This document shows positions 1 to 9,334 of a DNA stretch of 18,506 bases, piece by piece (the stretch's first letter is position 1; the number at the start of each line of letters is the position of its first letter). A program made the translations under genes and the position numbers. Source of the DNA: an uncultured Amaricoccus sp. (GTDB taxonomy: Bacteria; Pseudomonadota; Alphaproteobacteria; Rhodobacterales; Rhodobacteraceae); contig NZ_CALLYO010000177.1 of NCBI RefSeq assembly GCF_937858865.1, positions 1 through 18,506 of the forward strand. The letters run 5' to 3'. The notes beneath the pieces were generated by a model. It had not been told where the DNA came from and made no database searches. It saw only the letters and a program-made list of their open reading frames with translations.

Positions 1-1375
1 CGAAGGCGCGGCCGCGGTGCTCGAAGCTCTCGAACTGGTCGAAGCTGGCGCAGGCGGGGGCGAGGAGGACGACCTCGCCCGCCTCGGCTTCCGCGAGCGC
101 GGCGGTCACGGCGGCGGCGAGGGTGCCGGAGACGACGTGCGGGGTGTCGCCGAGGGTGGCGGCGAACGCTGGGGCGGCCTCGCCGATCAGGTAGGCCTTG
201 GCGAGGCGGGGGAAGAGCGGGCGGAGCGGCTCGATGCCGCCCTCCTTGGCGCGGCCGCCGGCGATCCAGCGGATGCGGTCGAAGGAGAGGAGCGCCTTCT
301 CGGCGGCGTCGGCGTTGGTGGCCTTCGAGTCGTTGACGATGCGGATGCCCTTCCAGGTGGCGACGAGCTGGCTGCGGTGGGCGAGGCCGGGATAGGTGGC
401 GAGGGCGGCCTCGATCTGCCGGGGGGCGAGGCCGAGGGTGCGGGCGGCGGCGTAGGCGGCGCAGGCGTTCTGGTGGTTGTGGGCGCCGGGGAGGGTGAGC
501 ATGGGGCGGAGGTCGATGGAGGCGACCTGGCGGCCGTGGCGCCACTCGGCGAGGAAGCCCTTGCGGGCGGTGACGTTCCAGCCGGGGGTGGCGAGCTTGC
601 GGGTGACCGAGATCTCGATGACCGGGTCGCCGCTGCCGGCCTCCTCGCGCATGCTGTTGGCGAGGAAGCGGCCCTCGTTCTCGTCGACGCCGATGATGGA
701 GCGGGAGGGGCCGCCCTGGGTGAAGAGGCGGCGCTTGGCGGCGAAGTAGCCGCCGAGGCCGCCGTGGCGGTCGAGGTGGTCGGGGGTGAGGTTGAGGAAG
801 ACGGCGATGTCGGGCTGCAGCGCGCGGGCGAGCTCGATCTGGTAGGAGGAGAGCTCCATGACGACGACCATGCCGTCCTCAGCCGGGTCGAGGTCGAGGA
901 CGCCGCGGCCGATGTTGCCGCCGACCTGGACCGGGCGGCCGGCGGCGGCGAGGACGTGGGCGGTGAGGGCGGTGGTCGTCGACTTGCCGTTCGAGCCGGT
1001 GATGGCGACGACCTGGGGGGTGCGATCGAAGCGGTCCCATTCCGGGGTGGCGAAGGAGCGGAAGAAGAGGCCGATGTCGTTGTCGACGGCGACGCCGGCG
1101 TCCCAGGCGGCGGCGATGGCCGGGTGGGGCGCGGGGTAGAGATGCGGGATGCCGGGGGAGACGATCACCGCCTTCACCCCCTCCCAGGAGCGGGCGCGGG
1201 TGAGGTCGGCGAGCGGGATGCCGTCGGCCTCGGCGGCGGCGCGGGCGGCGGGGCTGTCGTCCCAGGCGAGGACCTCGGCACCGCCGGCGACGAGCGAGGC
1301 GATGGCCGGGCGGCCGGAGCGGCCGAGGCCGAGGACGGCCACCCGGTGGCCGGCGTAGCCGCGGACCGGGATCAT
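1..1375 (-). CDS. murD: MurD, UDP-N-acetylmuramoyl-L-alanine--D-glutamate ligase (3' end cut by window)
   Basis: MurD is the cytoplasmic, ATP-dependent ligase that adds D-glutamate to UDP-MurNAc-L-Ala. The frame starts with ATG at 1375 and reads [21 protein letters not shown], the usual alphaproteobacterial MurD N-terminus with its Rossmann-like uracil-binding segment. The ATP-binding loop TGSNGKST lies at about residues 126-133 (Lys131). The last visible residues ([17 protein letters not shown]) match the conserved C-terminal MurD signature. The 458 visible codons are therefore nearly the whole protein, and only a short tail is missing beyond base 1. No in-frame start lies upstream before the sequence becomes non-coding. 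The ATG has no purine-rich Shine-Dalgarno: a CCCCTCCC tract and a perfect hairpin precede it directly. A 165-base gap separates it from mraY, unlike the tight packing of the rest of the cluster. Confidence 0.97.
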   Translation of the reverse strand, partial: MIPVRGYAGHRVAVLGLGRSGRPAIASLVAGGAEVLAWDDSPAARAAAEADGIPLADLTRARSWEGVKAVIVSPGIPHLYPAPHPAIAAAWDAGVAVDNDIGLFFRSFATPEWDRFDRTPQVVAITGSNGKSTTTALTAHVLAAAGRPVQVGGNIGRGVLDLDPAEDGMVVVMELSSYQIELARALQPDIAVFLNLTPDHLDRHGGLGGYFAAKRRLFTQGGPSRSIIGVDENEGRFLANSMREEAGSGDPVIEISVTRKLATPGWNVTARKGFLAEWRHGRQVASIDLRPMLTLPGAHNHQNACAAYAAARTLGLAPRQIEAALATYPGLAHRSQLVATWKGIRIVNDSKATNADAAEKALLSFDRIRWIAGGRAKEGGIEPLRPLFPRLAKAYLIGEAAPAFAATLGDTPHVVSGTLAAAVTAALAEAEAGEVVLLAPACASFDQFESFEHRGRAF

Positions 1376-1383
1376 GGGAGGGG

Positions 1384-1406
1384 GCGCGAAATCGGGGATT
1401 TCGCGC
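1384..1406 (-). promoter_or_regulatory. perfect 10-bp hairpin just upstream of the murD start
   Basis: GCGCGAAATC (1384-1393) and GATTTCGCGC (1397-1406) are perfect inverted repeats with a 3-base loop. The hairpin ends 8 bases before the murD ATG, where a ribosome binding site would be expected and none is seen. A TATAGT element (1412-1417 on the minus strand, 5 of 6 matches to a -10 box, no good -35) would place transcription start at about 1405, at the edge of the stem. There is no T-run after it, so it is not a standard terminator. A role in murD translation or as an operator is inference. Confidence 0.5.
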
Positions 1407-1477
1407 GCGAAACTATAACTAAGCGCATGATATAACAGGGATTCGTCGGGTTAATGGATCGTTACCGCTCGCGGGGA

Positions 1478-1530
1478 GGGCAGCGCCCGCCGCGCGGGGT
1501 GGGTGGGCGGGAGCGTGGCGGGCGCTGCCC
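1478..1530 (-). repeat. 14-bp perfect inverted repeat 3' of mraY
   Basis: The arms 1478-1491 (GGGCAGCGCCCGCC) and 1517-1530 (GGCGGGCGCTGCCC) are exactly complementary, with a 25-base GC-rich loop. The dyad begins 10 bases after the mraY stop. On the mraY transcript it would form a very stable stem, but no U-run follows, so intrinsic termination is doubtful. It could protect or define the 3' end of an mraZ-to-mraY mRNA, or slow read-through into murD. Confidence 0.55.
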
Positions 1531-1540
1531 GGGGCCGGGA

Positions 1541-2626
1541 TCATCGGAGCTTCAGGGTGGCCATGCCGATCGTCGCCAGGATCAGCGAGACGATCCAGAA
1601 GCGGATCACGATCTGCGATTCCTTCCAGCCGAGCTTCTCGAAATGGTGGTGGATCGGGGCCATCAGGAAGACGCGCTTCTGGGTGCGCTTGTAGTAGAGC
1701 ACCTGGATGATGACCGACAGCGCCTCGACGACGAAGAGGCCGCCGATGATCGCCAGCACGATCTCGTGCTTGGTGGCGACCGCGATCGCGCCGAGCGCGC
1801 CGCCGAGGGCGAGCGAGCCGGTGTCGCCCATGAAGACCGCGGCCGGCGGGGCGTTGTACCAGAGAAAGCCGAGACCGCCGCCGATCAGCGCCGCGACGAA
1901 GACGAGGAGCTCGCCCGTCTCCGGCACGTAGTGGACGCCGAGGTATTCGGTGAAGTCGACGCGGCCGACGGCGTAGGCGATGACCCCGAGCGAGCCGGCG
2001 GCGATCATCACCGGCATGATCGCGAGGCCGTCCAGGCCGTCGGTCAGGTTGACGGCGTTGGCGGCGCCGACGATCACCAGCATGGCGAAGGGGACGAAGA
2101 ACCAGCCGAGGTTCAGCAGCAGGCCCTTGAAGACCGGGAAGGCGAGCTGGCCGCTGAGCTCGGCGGGATGGAGATACATCGCCCAGGCGGCGGCGATGGC
2201 GGCGATGACGAAGCCGGCGACGAGGCGCACCCGGCCGGAGACACCGGCGTGGGTCTGCCGGGAGACCTTGGCATAGTCGTCGGCGAAGCCGATGAGCCCG
2301 AAGGCGAGCGTCACGAACATCACCAACCAGACGTAGCCGTTCGACCAGCGCGCCCAGAGCAGCGTCGAGACGAGGAGCGCCGAGAGGATGAGGAGCCCGC
2401 CCATGGTCGGGGTGCCCTTCTTGGTGATGAGGTGCCCCTCGGGCCCGTCGCTCCTGATCGGCTGGCCGCGGCCCTGGCGCACGCGCAGGATCTCGATCAG
2501 CGGCCGGCCGAAGAGGAAGCCGAAGACGAGCGCGGTGAAGAAGGCGCCGCCGGCGCGGAAGGTGATGTAGCGGAAGACGTTGAGGGCGCTCAGGTTCTGA
2601 GACAGCTCGGCCAGGTAGTAGAGCAT
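1541..2626 (-). CDS. mraY: MraY, phospho-N-acetylmuramoyl-pentapeptide transferase
   Basis: This integral membrane enzyme transfers phospho-MurNAc-pentapeptide from UDP to undecaprenyl phosphate to make lipid I. The 361-residue length is normal for the family. The diagnostic segments are visible: FADDYAK with its Asp pair, [21 protein letters not shown], and [12 protein letters not shown] near the C-terminus, within about ten hydrophobic helices. The N-terminus [24 protein letters not shown] is typical of alphaproteobacteria. The ATG at 2626 lies 7 bases after the murF stop, and a GGAGG inside the last murF codons, 12 bases upstream, can serve as its ribosome site, so translation is probably coupled to murF. 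I see no missing key residues. Confidence 0.98.
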   Translation of the reverse strand: MLYYLAELSQNLSALNVFRYITFRAGGAFFTALVFGFLFGRPLIEILRVRQGRGQPIRSDGPEGHLITKKGTPTMGGLLILSALLVSTLLWARWSNGYVWLVMFVTLAFGLIGFADDYAKVSRQTHAGVSGRVRLVAGFVIAAIAAAWAMYLHPAELSGQLAFPVFKGLLLNLGWFFVPFAMLVIVGAANAVNLTDGLDGLAIMPVMIAAGSLGVIAYAVGRVDFTEYLGVHYVPETGELLVFVAALIGGGLGFLWYNAPPAAVFMGDTGSLALGGALGAIAVATKHEIVLAIIGGLFVVEALSVIIQVLYYKRTQKRVFLMAPIHHHFEKLGWKESQIVIRFWIVSLILATIGMATLKLR

Positions 2627-2633
2627 GCGGCGG

Positions 2634-4082
2634 CTATTCCTCCGGTCCGTCCGGGATCGCCTCGGCGGGGCGGGCCTCGCCGAGACGCTTGATCGCCTCG
2701 ACGACCTGCCCGACGCGCGAGCCGTACGAGCCCTTGACCATGGCGATGTCGCCGGCGTCGAGGAGCCGGCGGGCGCGGGCGGCCATCGCCGCGGCGTCCT
2801 CGAACCACTCGCCGCGCGCCGCCGGCGGCAGGGCGTCGTGCAGGGCGCGCATCCGCGGGCCGGCGCAATGGACGATCGTCTCCGGGCCGATCGCCGGGGC
2901 GAGGCCGGCGTGGAGCTCGCGCTCGCGCGGCCCGAGCTCGAGCATGTCGCCGAGGAAGGCGACGCGGCGGCCGCGGGAGACGCGGCCCTGGCCGTGCTCG
3001 GGCTGCTGGCGGGCGAAGACCTCGAGCGCGGCGCGCATGGCGGCCGGGTTGGCGTTGTAGCTCTCGTCGATGAGGGTGATCGCGCCGTCGAGGCCGCCAG
3101 GGCCGAGGCGGACGGTCCAGCGCGCGCCGCGGCCCTCGGGCGCCTGCCAGGCGGCGAGCGCGATGGCGGCGCGGGCGATGTCGCCGCCGAGGGCCTCGAC
3201 GGCGGCGAGGATGCCGAGGGCGTTCATGGCGAGGTGCCGTCCAGGCGCGGCGAGGCGGAAGAAGAAGGGCCGGCCGTGGGCGATGGCCTCGACGCAGGTC
3301 GAGGCGGTGCCGACCTTGACCTCGGCGAGGCGGAACTCCGGGCGCCCGGTGGCGCCGAAGCGGACCGGCCGCGCGCCGGCGCGGCGGGCGCTGGCGAGCA
3401 GGATCGGGTAGGTCTCGATGTCGCGGTTGACGACCGCGGTGCCGCCGGGCTCGAGGCCGGCGAAGATCGCCGCCTTCTCGCGGGCGATGCCGCGGACGTC
3501 CTCGAAGGCGGCGAGGTGGACGGCGGCGACGGTGGTGACGAGGGCGACGTGCGGGCGGGCGAGTTCGGCGAGCGGGGCGATCTCGCCGGGCGCGTTCATG
3601 CCGATCTCGACGACGGCGAAGTCGCTGCCGGCCGGCATGCGGGCGAGGGTGAGCGGCACGCCCCAGTGGTTGTTGAAGCTCCTGTCGGCGGCGTGGACCT
3701 TGCCCTGGGCGCCGAGGGCGGTGCGCAGCATCTCCTTGCTGCCGGTCTTGCCGACCGAGCCGGTGACGGCGACGAGCCGGCCGGCGAAGCGGGTGCGGGC
3801 GGCGCGGGCGAGGGCGCGGAGCGCCTGGAGGACGTCGGGGACGAGGAGGAGGGGGGCGTCCGCGGGGACGTTCTCCGGTCGGCGCGAGACGAGGGCGGCG
3901 GCGGCGCCGCGGGCGAGCGCGTCGGCGACGAAGTCGTGGCCGTCGCGGGCGGCGGAGAGCGCGACGAAGAGGTCGCCCGGCGCCAGGGTGCGGGTGTCGA
4001 TGGAGACGCCGGTGGCGCTCCAGTCCCGGTCGCTCGCGCCGCCGGTGGCGGCCACCGCCGCGTCGCGGGTCCAGAGGGTCAT
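2634..4082 (-). CDS. murF: MurF, UDP-MurNAc-tripeptide--D-Ala-D-Ala ligase
   Basis: MurF is the cytoplasmic ATP-dependent ligase that adds the D-Ala-D-Ala dipeptide and completes the UDP-MurNAc-pentapeptide. The protein has 482 residues. An N-terminal substrate-binding region includes STDTR-like [15 protein letters not shown]. The ATP loop TGSVGKTG is at about residues 107-114 and is followed by the [12 protein letters not shown] and [10 protein letters not shown] motifs of Mur ligases. [11 protein letters not shown] and GDMLELG, both characteristic of MurF, follow in the C-terminal half. The start ATG at 4082 overlaps the murE stop by 4 bases (ATGA) with no clear Shine-Dalgarno, so reinitiation after murE is the likely way it is translated. 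Confidence 0.98.
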   Translation of the reverse strand: MTLWTRDAAVAATGGASDRDWSATGVSIDTRTLAPGDLFVALSAARDGHDFVADALARGAAAALVSRRPENVPADAPLLLVPDVLQALRALARAARTRFAGRLVAVTGSVGKTGSKEMLRTALGAQGKVHAADRSFNNHWGVPLTLARMPAGSDFAVVEIGMNAPGEIAPLAELARPHVALVTTVAAVHLAAFEDVRGIAREKAAIFAGLEPGGTAVVNRDIETYPILLASARRAGARPVRFGATGRPEFRLAEVKVGTASTCVEAIAHGRPFFFRLAAPGRHLAMNALGILAAVEALGGDIARAAIALAAWQAPEGRGARWTVRLGPGGLDGAITLIDESYNANPAAMRAALEVFARQQPEHGQGRVSRGRRVAFLGDMLELGPRERELHAGLAPAIGPETIVHCAGPRMRALHDALPPAARGEWFEDAAAMAARARRLLDAGDIAMVKGSYGSRVGQVVEAIKRLGEARPAEAIPDGPEE

Positions 4083-5596
4083 GCGCCGAAGCCGTCGAGG
4101 GCGGCGACCGCGACGCTCGCCTGCTCGAGGTCGTCGAAGGGGAGGATGTCGTGGCCGATGATCTGGCCGGTCTCGTGGCCCTTGCCGGCGATGAGGAGGG
4201 CGTCGCCGGGCTGGAGGGCGTCGACGGCGGTGAGGATCGCCTCGGCGCGGTCGCCGATGTCGGTGGCCTCGGGGGCGCCCTCGCGCACGGCGGCGCGGAT
4301 CGCGGCCGGGTCCTCGGTGCGCGGGTTGTCGTCGGTGACGTAGACGAGGTCGGCGGCCTCGGCGGCGGCCTTGCCCATCAGCGGGCGCTTGCCGCGGTCG
4401 CGGTCGCCGCCGGCGCCGAAGACGACGATGAGCCGGCCCATGACGTGCGGGCGGAGCGCGTTGAGGGCGGTGGTCAGCGCGTCGGGGGTGTGGGCGTAGT
4501 CGACGAAGACGGCGGCGCCGTTGGCGCGCGTGGCGGCGCGCTCCATGCGGCCGCGGACGGTGCGGATGCCGGGGAGTGCGCCGATGACGGCGGCGGCGGG
4601 GCTGCCAGAGCCGATGGCGAGGCCGGCGGCGACGAGCGCGTTGTGGGCCTGGAAGCCGCCGATGAGCTCGAGGCGGACCTTGTGGGACTTGCCGTCCCAG
4701 GCGAAGAGCAGCTCCTGGCCGGTGGCGTCGAACCGCTGGCCGATGACGCGCAGCGTGCAGCCCTCGGCGTGGCCGACGGTGAGGACGCGCTGGCCGCGGT
4801 CCTTGGCCAGCGTGCGGACGCGGGGGCCGTGCGGGTCGTCGAGGTTGACGACGGCGGTGCCGTGGCGGGGGAGGACGCGGGTGAAGAGGCCGAGCTTGGC
4901 CTGGAAGTAGGCCTCGAAGTCGGGGTGGTAGTCGAGGTGGTCGCGGGTGATGTTGGTGAAGCCGGCGGCGGTCAGGTGCACGCCGTCGAGGCGGTACTGG
5001 TCGAGGCCGTGGCTCGAGGCCTCCATGGCGGCGTGGGTGACGCCCTTGTCGGCGAGGTCGGCGAGGAGGCGGTGGAGCTGCACCGGCTCGGGCGTGGTGT
5101 GCGAGAGCGAGGCGGAGACGGCGCCCTCGACGCCGACGGTGCCGAAGTTGACCGCGGTCTCGCCGAGCGCCTCCCAGATCTGGCGGGTGAAGCTGGCGCA
5201 GGAGGTCTTGCCGTTGGTGCCGGTGACGGCGACCACGATCTCGGGCTGGGTGCCGTAGAAGCGGCGGGCGGCGGTGGCGAGCGCCCGGCGGGGGGTGTCG
5301 CTGAGGATGACGGGGACGGCGAGCGGGCCCTCGGCCTCGGCGATGGCGAGGCCGGCGGGGTCGGTGAGGACGGCGACCGCGCCCATGCGGAGCGCGTAGG
5401 GGATGAACTCGGCGCCGTGCATCCGGCTGCCGGGGAGGGCGGCGAAGAGGTGGCCGGGGCGGGTCTCGCGGCTGTCGGCGGAGAGGCCGGTGATCTCGGG
5501 CAGCGCGCCCGACCAGTCGCCGGCGCGCCTGGTCCCGGCGAGGAGGCCGAGCGCCTCGAAGCCCGTCAGCTTGTCCGTCCTGTCCGTGCCGGTCAT
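4079..5596 (-). CDS. murE: MurE, UDP-MurNAc-tripeptide synthetase (meso-diaminopimelate-adding)
   Basis: MurE adds the third amino acid of the peptidoglycan stem peptide. The ATP loop TGTNGKTS is at about residues 125-132. DNPR (residues 423-426, in YVTDDNPRTEDP) is the motif of enzymes that use meso-diaminopimelate rather than lysine, as expected for a Gram-negative. Other family signatures are SADSRETRPGHLFAALPG, TTPEPVQL, MEASSHGLDQYR and DYAHTPDAL. I chose ATG 5596 (505 residues) because AAGG lies 5 bases before it. A GTG two codons upstream (5602) is possible but has no ribosome site. The gene starts about 40 bases after the ftsI stop and overlaps murF by 4 bases. Confidence 0.97.
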   Translation of the reverse strand: MTGTDRTDKLTGFEALGLLAGTRRAGDWSGALPEITGLSADSRETRPGHLFAALPGSRMHGAEFIPYALRMGAVAVLTDPAGLAIAEAEGPLAVPVILSDTPRRALATAARRFYGTQPEIVVAVTGTNGKTSCASFTRQIWEALGETAVNFGTVGVEGAVSASLSHTTPEPVQLHRLLADLADKGVTHAAMEASSHGLDQYRLDGVHLTAAGFTNITRDHLDYHPDFEAYFQAKLGLFTRVLPRHGTAVVNLDDPHGPRVRTLAKDRGQRVLTVGHAEGCTLRVIGQRFDATGQELLFAWDGKSHKVRLELIGGFQAHNALVAAGLAIGSGSPAAAVIGALPGIRTVRGRMERAATRANGAAVFVDYAHTPDALTTALNALRPHVMGRLIVVFGAGGDRDRGKRPLMGKAAAEAADLVYVTDDNPRTEDPAAIRAAVREGAPEATDIGDRAEAILTAVDALQPGDALLIAGKGHETGQIIGHDILPFDDLEQASVAVAALDGFGA

Positions 5597-5635
5597 GGTC
5601 ACCTTGCGCTGGCGGGCGCCCCCTCGGCGACCCGG

Positions 5636-7429
5636 CTATTCGTTTCCTGCGAGCGTGTAAAGCAGCGGCGCGCCGTCCTCGGGAGAGCCGATCGGGCGCA
5701 TCCCCATCACCGGGGCGAGCCGGCGGACGGCGTGGGCGAGCACCGGCGCGGCGGTGAGGCCGGCGGTGCGGAAGGAGGTCTTGTTGATGACGGCGGTGGG
5801 CTCGTCGAGGGCGATGACGAGAACGTACTTGGGGTCCGAGGCGGGGAAGAAGGAGGCGAAGGTGGCGATGGTCTTGTCGCGGGCGTAGCCGCCCCAGGCG
5901 TTCGGCTTGTCGGCGGTGCCGGTCTTGCCGCCGACCTCGTAGCCCTCGACGTTGGCGGACTTGGCGGTGCCGCGCACCACGACCTGGCGCATCATGTCGC
6001 GGAGCTGCTGCGAGGTGCGGGGCGAGATCACCCGGTCGGCCTCGGTCGGGCGCTCGTTGCTGGCGATGATGCTCGGGTGGATGCGCAGGCCGCCGTTGAC
6101 CAGCGCGGCGTAGCCGGCGGCGAGATGCAGCGGCGTCACCGCCATGCCGTGGCCGTAGGAGATGGTGATGGTGGAGAGGTCGCTCCACTTCTGCGGCAGG
6201 AGCGGGGCGGTGCGGCCGGCCTCGACGAGCTCGACCGGCGAGGCGTCGAGGAGGCCGATCCTGCGGAAGAACTCCTGCTGCCGGGTGGCGCCGAGCATCA
6301 TGCCGATGTGTGCGGCGCCGATGTTGGAGGACTTCACCAGCACGTCCTCGACGCTGAGGCGCGAACCGTAGTCGTGGAAGTCGCGGATGGTGAAGCGGCC
6401 GTAGCGCATCGGCGACTTCGAGTCGACGAGCGTCTGCGGCGAGACGAGGCCGGCCTCGAGCGCCATGGCGACGGTGAAGACCTTGAAGACCGAGCCGAGC
6501 TCGTAGCGCCCCTGCGCGGCGCGGTTGAAGAGCGGGCTGTCGGCCGGGTCGCCGGAGGTGGGCAGCGGCGGGCGGACGTTGGGGTCGAAGTCGGGGAGGC
6601 TGGCGAGGGCGCGGATCTGGCCGGTGTCTGCCTCCATCAGGATGCCGACGGCGCCCTTGGCGCGCATCTCCTTCATGCCCTGGCCGAGCACGTCCTCGAG
6701 CGCGGTCTGCGCCTTGAGGTCGATGGAGAGGCGGAGCGGACGGTCGACGGTTTCGGGGTCGCGCAGCCGCTCGTCGAAGACGCGCTCGACGCCGGCGGTG
6801 CCGATGACCTCGGCGGCGCGCACCCCCTCGCGGCCGAAGCTGGCGCCGCCGAGGACGTGGGCGGCGAGCGGGCCGTTCGGGTAGAGGCGCGTCTCGCGCG
6901 GGCCGAAGAGGAGGCCGGGCTCGCCGAGGTCGTGCACGAGCTGGCGCTGCTCGGGGGAGATCGACTTCTCGATCCACATGAACTTGCGGCCGTCGGTCAG
7001 GCGGCGCGCCAGCTCGTCGGCGTCGAGATCGGGGAAGATGCCGGCCAGCCCCTCGGCCGCGGCCACCGGGTCGATCATCTGCGCCGGCTGGGCGTAGAGC
7101 GAGGCGGTGACGATGTTGGTGGCGAGGATGTTGCCGTTGCGGTCGACGATGTCGGCGCGCCGGGTGTGGATCGGCTCGGCCGGCATGCCGCCGCGCGGCT
7201 CGACCGGCACGGCGGCGGAGAGGAGCGCCATGCGGCCGGCGACGGTCGAGAAGCCGAGGATGAAGGCGACGCCGAGCAGCAGAAGCCGCGTCTCGGCCTT
7301 GACCCGCTCGGCGCGGTGGCGCGCGGCGAGCCGGGCGGCCCGCTCCTCGGCCTCGACGAGGTTCGGGTCGGTGCCCTCGGCGCGGGCGCTGAGGATGCGG
7401 GCGAGCGGGCGGAGCGGGCGTCGGATCAC
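5636..7429 (-). CDS. ftsI: FtsI/PBP3, septal peptidoglycan transpeptidase
   Basis: This class B penicillin-binding protein crosslinks septal peptidoglycan in the divisome. Of 597 residues, about 1-46 are a charged cytoplasmic tail and about 48-64 are a single membrane helix (LLLLGVAFILGF). The periplasmic PBP dimerisation region (RADIVDRNGNILATN) follows, then the transpeptidase domain. Its three catalytic motifs are intact: SVFK (Ser313, Lys316), SSN (367-369) and KTG (502-504, in GGKTGTADKP). The start is GTG at 7429, overlapping the ftsL stop as GTGA, with GGAG 7 bases upstream. An open frame extends upstream to 7618, but that part overlaps ftsL and lacks family similarity. FtsI is expected to work with FtsL, encoded upstream, and FtsW, normally downstream of murD but outside this window. 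Confidence 0.97.
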   Translation of the reverse strand: MIRRPLRPLARILSARAEGTDPNLVEAEERAARLAARHRAERVKAETRLLLLGVAFILGFSTVAGRMALLSAAVPVEPRGGMPAEPIHTRRADIVDRNGNILATNIVTASLYAQPAQMIDPVAAAEGLAGIFPDLDADELARRLTDGRKFMWIEKSISPEQRQLVHDLGEPGLLFGPRETRLYPNGPLAAHVLGGASFGREGVRAAEVIGTAGVERVFDERLRDPETVDRPLRLSIDLKAQTALEDVLGQGMKEMRAKGAVGILMEADTGQIRALASLPDFDPNVRPPLPTSGDPADSPLFNRAAQGRYELGSVFKVFTVAMALEAGLVSPQTLVDSKSPMRYGRFTIRDFHDYGSRLSVEDVLVKSSNIGAAHIGMMLGATRQQEFFRRIGLLDASPVELVEAGRTAPLLPQKWSDLSTITISYGHGMAVTPLHLAAGYAALVNGGLRIHPSIIASNERPTEADRVISPRTSQQLRDMMRQVVVRGTAKSANVEGYEVGGKTGTADKPNAWGGYARDKTIATFASFFPASDPKYVLVIALDEPTAVINKTSFRTAGLTAAPVLAHAVRRLAPVMGMRPIGSPEDGAPLLYTLAGNE

Positions 7430-7779
7430 GGGCGGGCTCCGGTCGGGATCGGCTTCGGGGTGCCCTCGTCGGAAGCGACGAGGGGGTCGGGCTCGGGCGG
7501 GAAGGCGACCATCGTCACCTCGCCGAACTGTTCGGGGGTGAGCTCGGCGAGGCCGAGCTCGGCGGCGTTGGCGGCGACGAGGGCGGCGAGCCGGTCGGGG
7601 CGGTTGAGGTAGGCCCATTCGGCGTTCAGCACCGCGATCGCCTCGCGCTCGTGGGCGATCTGCTTGCGCAGCTCATCGAGCCGGCCCATCGCCTCCTGCG
7701 TCGCGTAGTTCACCCGGTAGGCCCATGTGGCGGAGACGACGACGAGCACCGCCGCCGAGAGGTGGAGGACGATCCTCAT
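7426..7779 (-). CDS. ftsL: FtsL-like cell division protein
   Basis: This small bitopic divisome protein has 117 residues. A membrane helix at about residues 4-21 ([18 protein letters not shown]) is followed by a periplasmic coiled-coil stretch (about 28-60, [20 protein letters not shown]) and the [16 protein letters not shown] segment typical of alphaproteobacterial FtsL. The tail is proline-rich ([14 protein letters not shown]...PIPTG). FtsL normally forms a complex with FtsB and FtsQ and activates FtsW/FtsI. The start is ATG 7779, overlapping the rsmH stop by 4 bases, with GAGGG 6 bases upstream. Its position between rsmH and ftsI supports the assignment, because FtsL is poorly conserved in sequence. 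Confidence 0.92.
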   Translation of the reverse strand: MRIVLHLSAAVLVVVSATWAYRVNYATQEAMGRLDELRKQIAHEREAIAVLNAEWAYLNRPDRLAALVAANAAELGLAELTPEQFGEVTMVAFPPEPDPLVASDEGTPKPIPTGARP

Positions 7780-8789
7780 GCCAGGCCCTCGAGCGCGAGC
7801 CGCGGCAGGCCGAGGGCGCGGGGATCGACCGGCGCGGCGGGGGTGTCGAGGCGGCGGGCGACGCGGAGCCGGGCCGAGCGGGCGCGCGGGTTGGCGGCGA
7901 CCTCGGCGGCGTCGGGCGCGATCGGCTTGCGGGTGACGAGCTCGAAGCCGGGCGCCTCGCCGGGCGTCTCCGGGGCATGGCGGCTGCCGCGCGGGGCGGC
8001 GCCGGAGCGCAGCGCGAGGAAGCGCTTCACGACCCGGTCCTCGAGCGAATGGAAGGTGACGACGGCGAGCCGGCCGCCGGGGGCGAGCGCGGCCTCGGCG
8101 CCGGCGAGGCCGCGGGCGAGCTCGCCGAGCTCGTCGTTGACCGCGATGCGCAGCGCCTGGAAGCTGCGGGTGGCCGGGTGCGGCTGGCCGGGCTTCGGGC
8201 GCGGCAGCAGCCGTTCGAGGAGGCCGGCGAGCTGCAGGGTGGTGGTGAAGGGGGCGGCCTTGCGGTCCTGCACGATGGCGCGGGCGATGCGCCGCGAGGC
8301 GCGCTCCTCGCCGTATTCGTAGAGGATGGTGGCGAGCTCGGCCTCGGGGAGGCGGTTGACGAGGTCGGCGGCGGTCGGGCCGCTCTGGCTCATGCGCATG
8401 TCGAGCGGGCCGTCGCGGAGGAAGGAGAAGCCGCGGCCGGCCTGGTCGAGCTGCATCGAGGAGACGCCGATGTCGAGCACGACGCCGTCGAGCGCGGGGG
8501 CGCCCGCCGCGGCGGCGATCGCGGCGAGATCGCCGAAGCGGCCGGGGACGAGCGTCAGCCGCTCGCCGAAGGCGGAGGCCCAGGCGGCGGCGCGCTCGAG
8601 CGCCTCGGGATCGCGGTCGATGCCGATGACCCGCGCGGCGCCGGCGTCGAGGAGGGCACGGGCGTAGCTGCCGGCGCCGAAGGTGCCGTCGAGCCAGGTG
8701 CCGGAGACGGGGGCGACCGCGCGCAGGAGGGGCGCGAGGAGGACCGGCACGTGCGGAGTTCCGGGCGGGGCGATGGGGGCCATCATCAT
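7776..8789 (-). CDS. rsmH: RsmH (MraW), 16S rRNA (cytosine-N4)-methyltransferase
   Basis: RsmH methylates N4 of C1402 (E. coli numbering) in 16S rRNA using S-adenosylmethionine. The 337-residue protein begins near [13 protein letters not shown] and contains the SAM-binding loop [14 protein letters not shown], the segments [20 protein letters not shown] and GPLDMRM, the [18 protein letters not shown] region, and [18 protein letters not shown] and VKRF, all diagnostic for the family. Three ATG codons stand in tandem at the start. The first (8789) overlaps the mraZ stop as ATGA and has GAGGG 6 bases upstream, so I prefer it. The C-terminal [11 protein letters not shown] motif is typical. Confidence 0.98.
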   Translation of the reverse strand: MMMAPIAPPGTPHVPVLLAPLLRAVAPVSGTWLDGTFGAGSYARALLDAGAARVIGIDRDPEALERAAAWASAFGERLTLVPGRFGDLAAIAAAAGAPALDGVVLDIGVSSMQLDQAGRGFSFLRDGPLDMRMSQSGPTAADLVNRLPEAELATILYEYGEERASRRIARAIVQDRKAAPFTTTLQLAGLLERLLPRPKPGQPHPATRSFQALRIAVNDELGELARGLAGAEAALAPGGRLAVVTFHSLEDRVVKRFLALRSGAAPRGSRHAPETPGEAPGFELVTRKPIAPDAAEVAANPRARSARLRVARRLDTPAAPVDPRALGLPRLALEGLA

Positions 8790-9301
8790 GACCGGCCCTC
8801 GCGGTCCATCGCGTCGAGGAGGGCGAAGGGGTCGCCGCCCTCGTCGAGGCCCTCGCGCCAGGCGTCGATGCCGGCCATGTCGTCCTGGTAGGCCTTGGGC
8901 GCCCAGACCTGGAAATGCTCGCCCATGCCGGCGAAGAGCGCCTCGTCGGTGAGGCCGAACATCTCGCGCAGGCGCTGCGGCAGGACGATGCGGCCGTTCT
9001 CGTCGACCTGGGCATAGACCGACTGGGTGTTGAGGAGCCGCTCGAGGGCGCGGCGTTCCCTGGAGAAGGCGGGGAGCCGGGCGACCTTCTCGTCGAGCCT
9101 GGCCGCGCCTTCGAGGGTGTAGCCCTCGAGGCAGTGGCCGGACGGCATGCCGTAGATGAGGACGAAGGTCGGGTTCAGCCCCTCGGTCCAGTCCGGGTCG
9201 CCTTCCTCGATCACGCGGCGAAAGGGGGCGGGAACCGACACGCGGCCCTTCTGGTCCACCTTGTGGACCGATTCGCCCCTGAACCGCCGCAACACCGGCA
9301 C
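8786..9301 (-). CDS. mraZ: MraZ, transcriptional regulator of the dcw cluster
   Basis: MraZ is an oligomeric AbrB/MazE-fold DNA-binding protein that represses its own operon in E. coli. Both half-domains are visible: [25 protein letters not shown] at the N-terminus and [22 protein letters not shown] in the middle, followed by a [14 protein letters not shown] segment and an acidic tail. I place the start at GTG 9301 (171 residues), with AGGAG (9306-9310) 4 bases upstream. GTG 9295, two codons in, is equally possible, with 10-base spacing. The frame stays open to a TTG at 9340, but that extension lacks family similarity and contains the ribosome site. The gene overlaps rsmH by 4 bases. A candidate operator for its product lies at 9546-9600. 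Confidence 0.97.
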   Translation of the reverse strand: MPVLRRFRGESVHKVDQKGRVSVPAPFRRVIEEGDPDWTEGLNPTFVLIYGMPSGHCLEGYTLEGAARLDEKVARLPAFSRERRALERLLNTQSVYAQVDENGRIVLPQRLREMFGLTDEALFAGMGEHFQVWAPKAYQDDMAGIDAWREGLDEGGDPFALLDAMDREGRS

Positions 9302-9305
9302 GCTA

Positions 9306-9310
9306 CTCCT
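9306..9310 (-). promoter_or_regulatory. ribosome binding site of mraZ
   Basis: AGGAG on the minus strand is the only strong Shine-Dalgarno sequence before the conserved MraZ N-terminus. It excludes the upstream TTG (9340) and supports GTG 9301 or GTG 9295 as the start. Confidence 0.65.
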
Positions 9311-9334
9311 GTCCCGTCGGCGAAGTCCCTCCGG

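Noticed and set aside
17..1435. Plus-strand open frame opposite murD
   Set aside because: Low-complexity Gly/Ala/Glu sequence. The opposite strand carries MurD with all its motifs.
2634..6977. Open frame of about 1447 codons on the minus strand running across ftsI, murE and murF
   Set aside because: Only its downstream part is MurF in frame. The rest is Arg/Pro/His-rich translation of the ftsI and murE genes in the wrong frame, a usual effect of very high GC.
4151..7612. Plus-strand open frame of about 1153 codons opposite murE and ftsI
   Set aside because: Its composition is Gly/Ala/Val/Glu/Asp-rich with no motif. It is the antisense shadow of well-identified genes on the minus strand.
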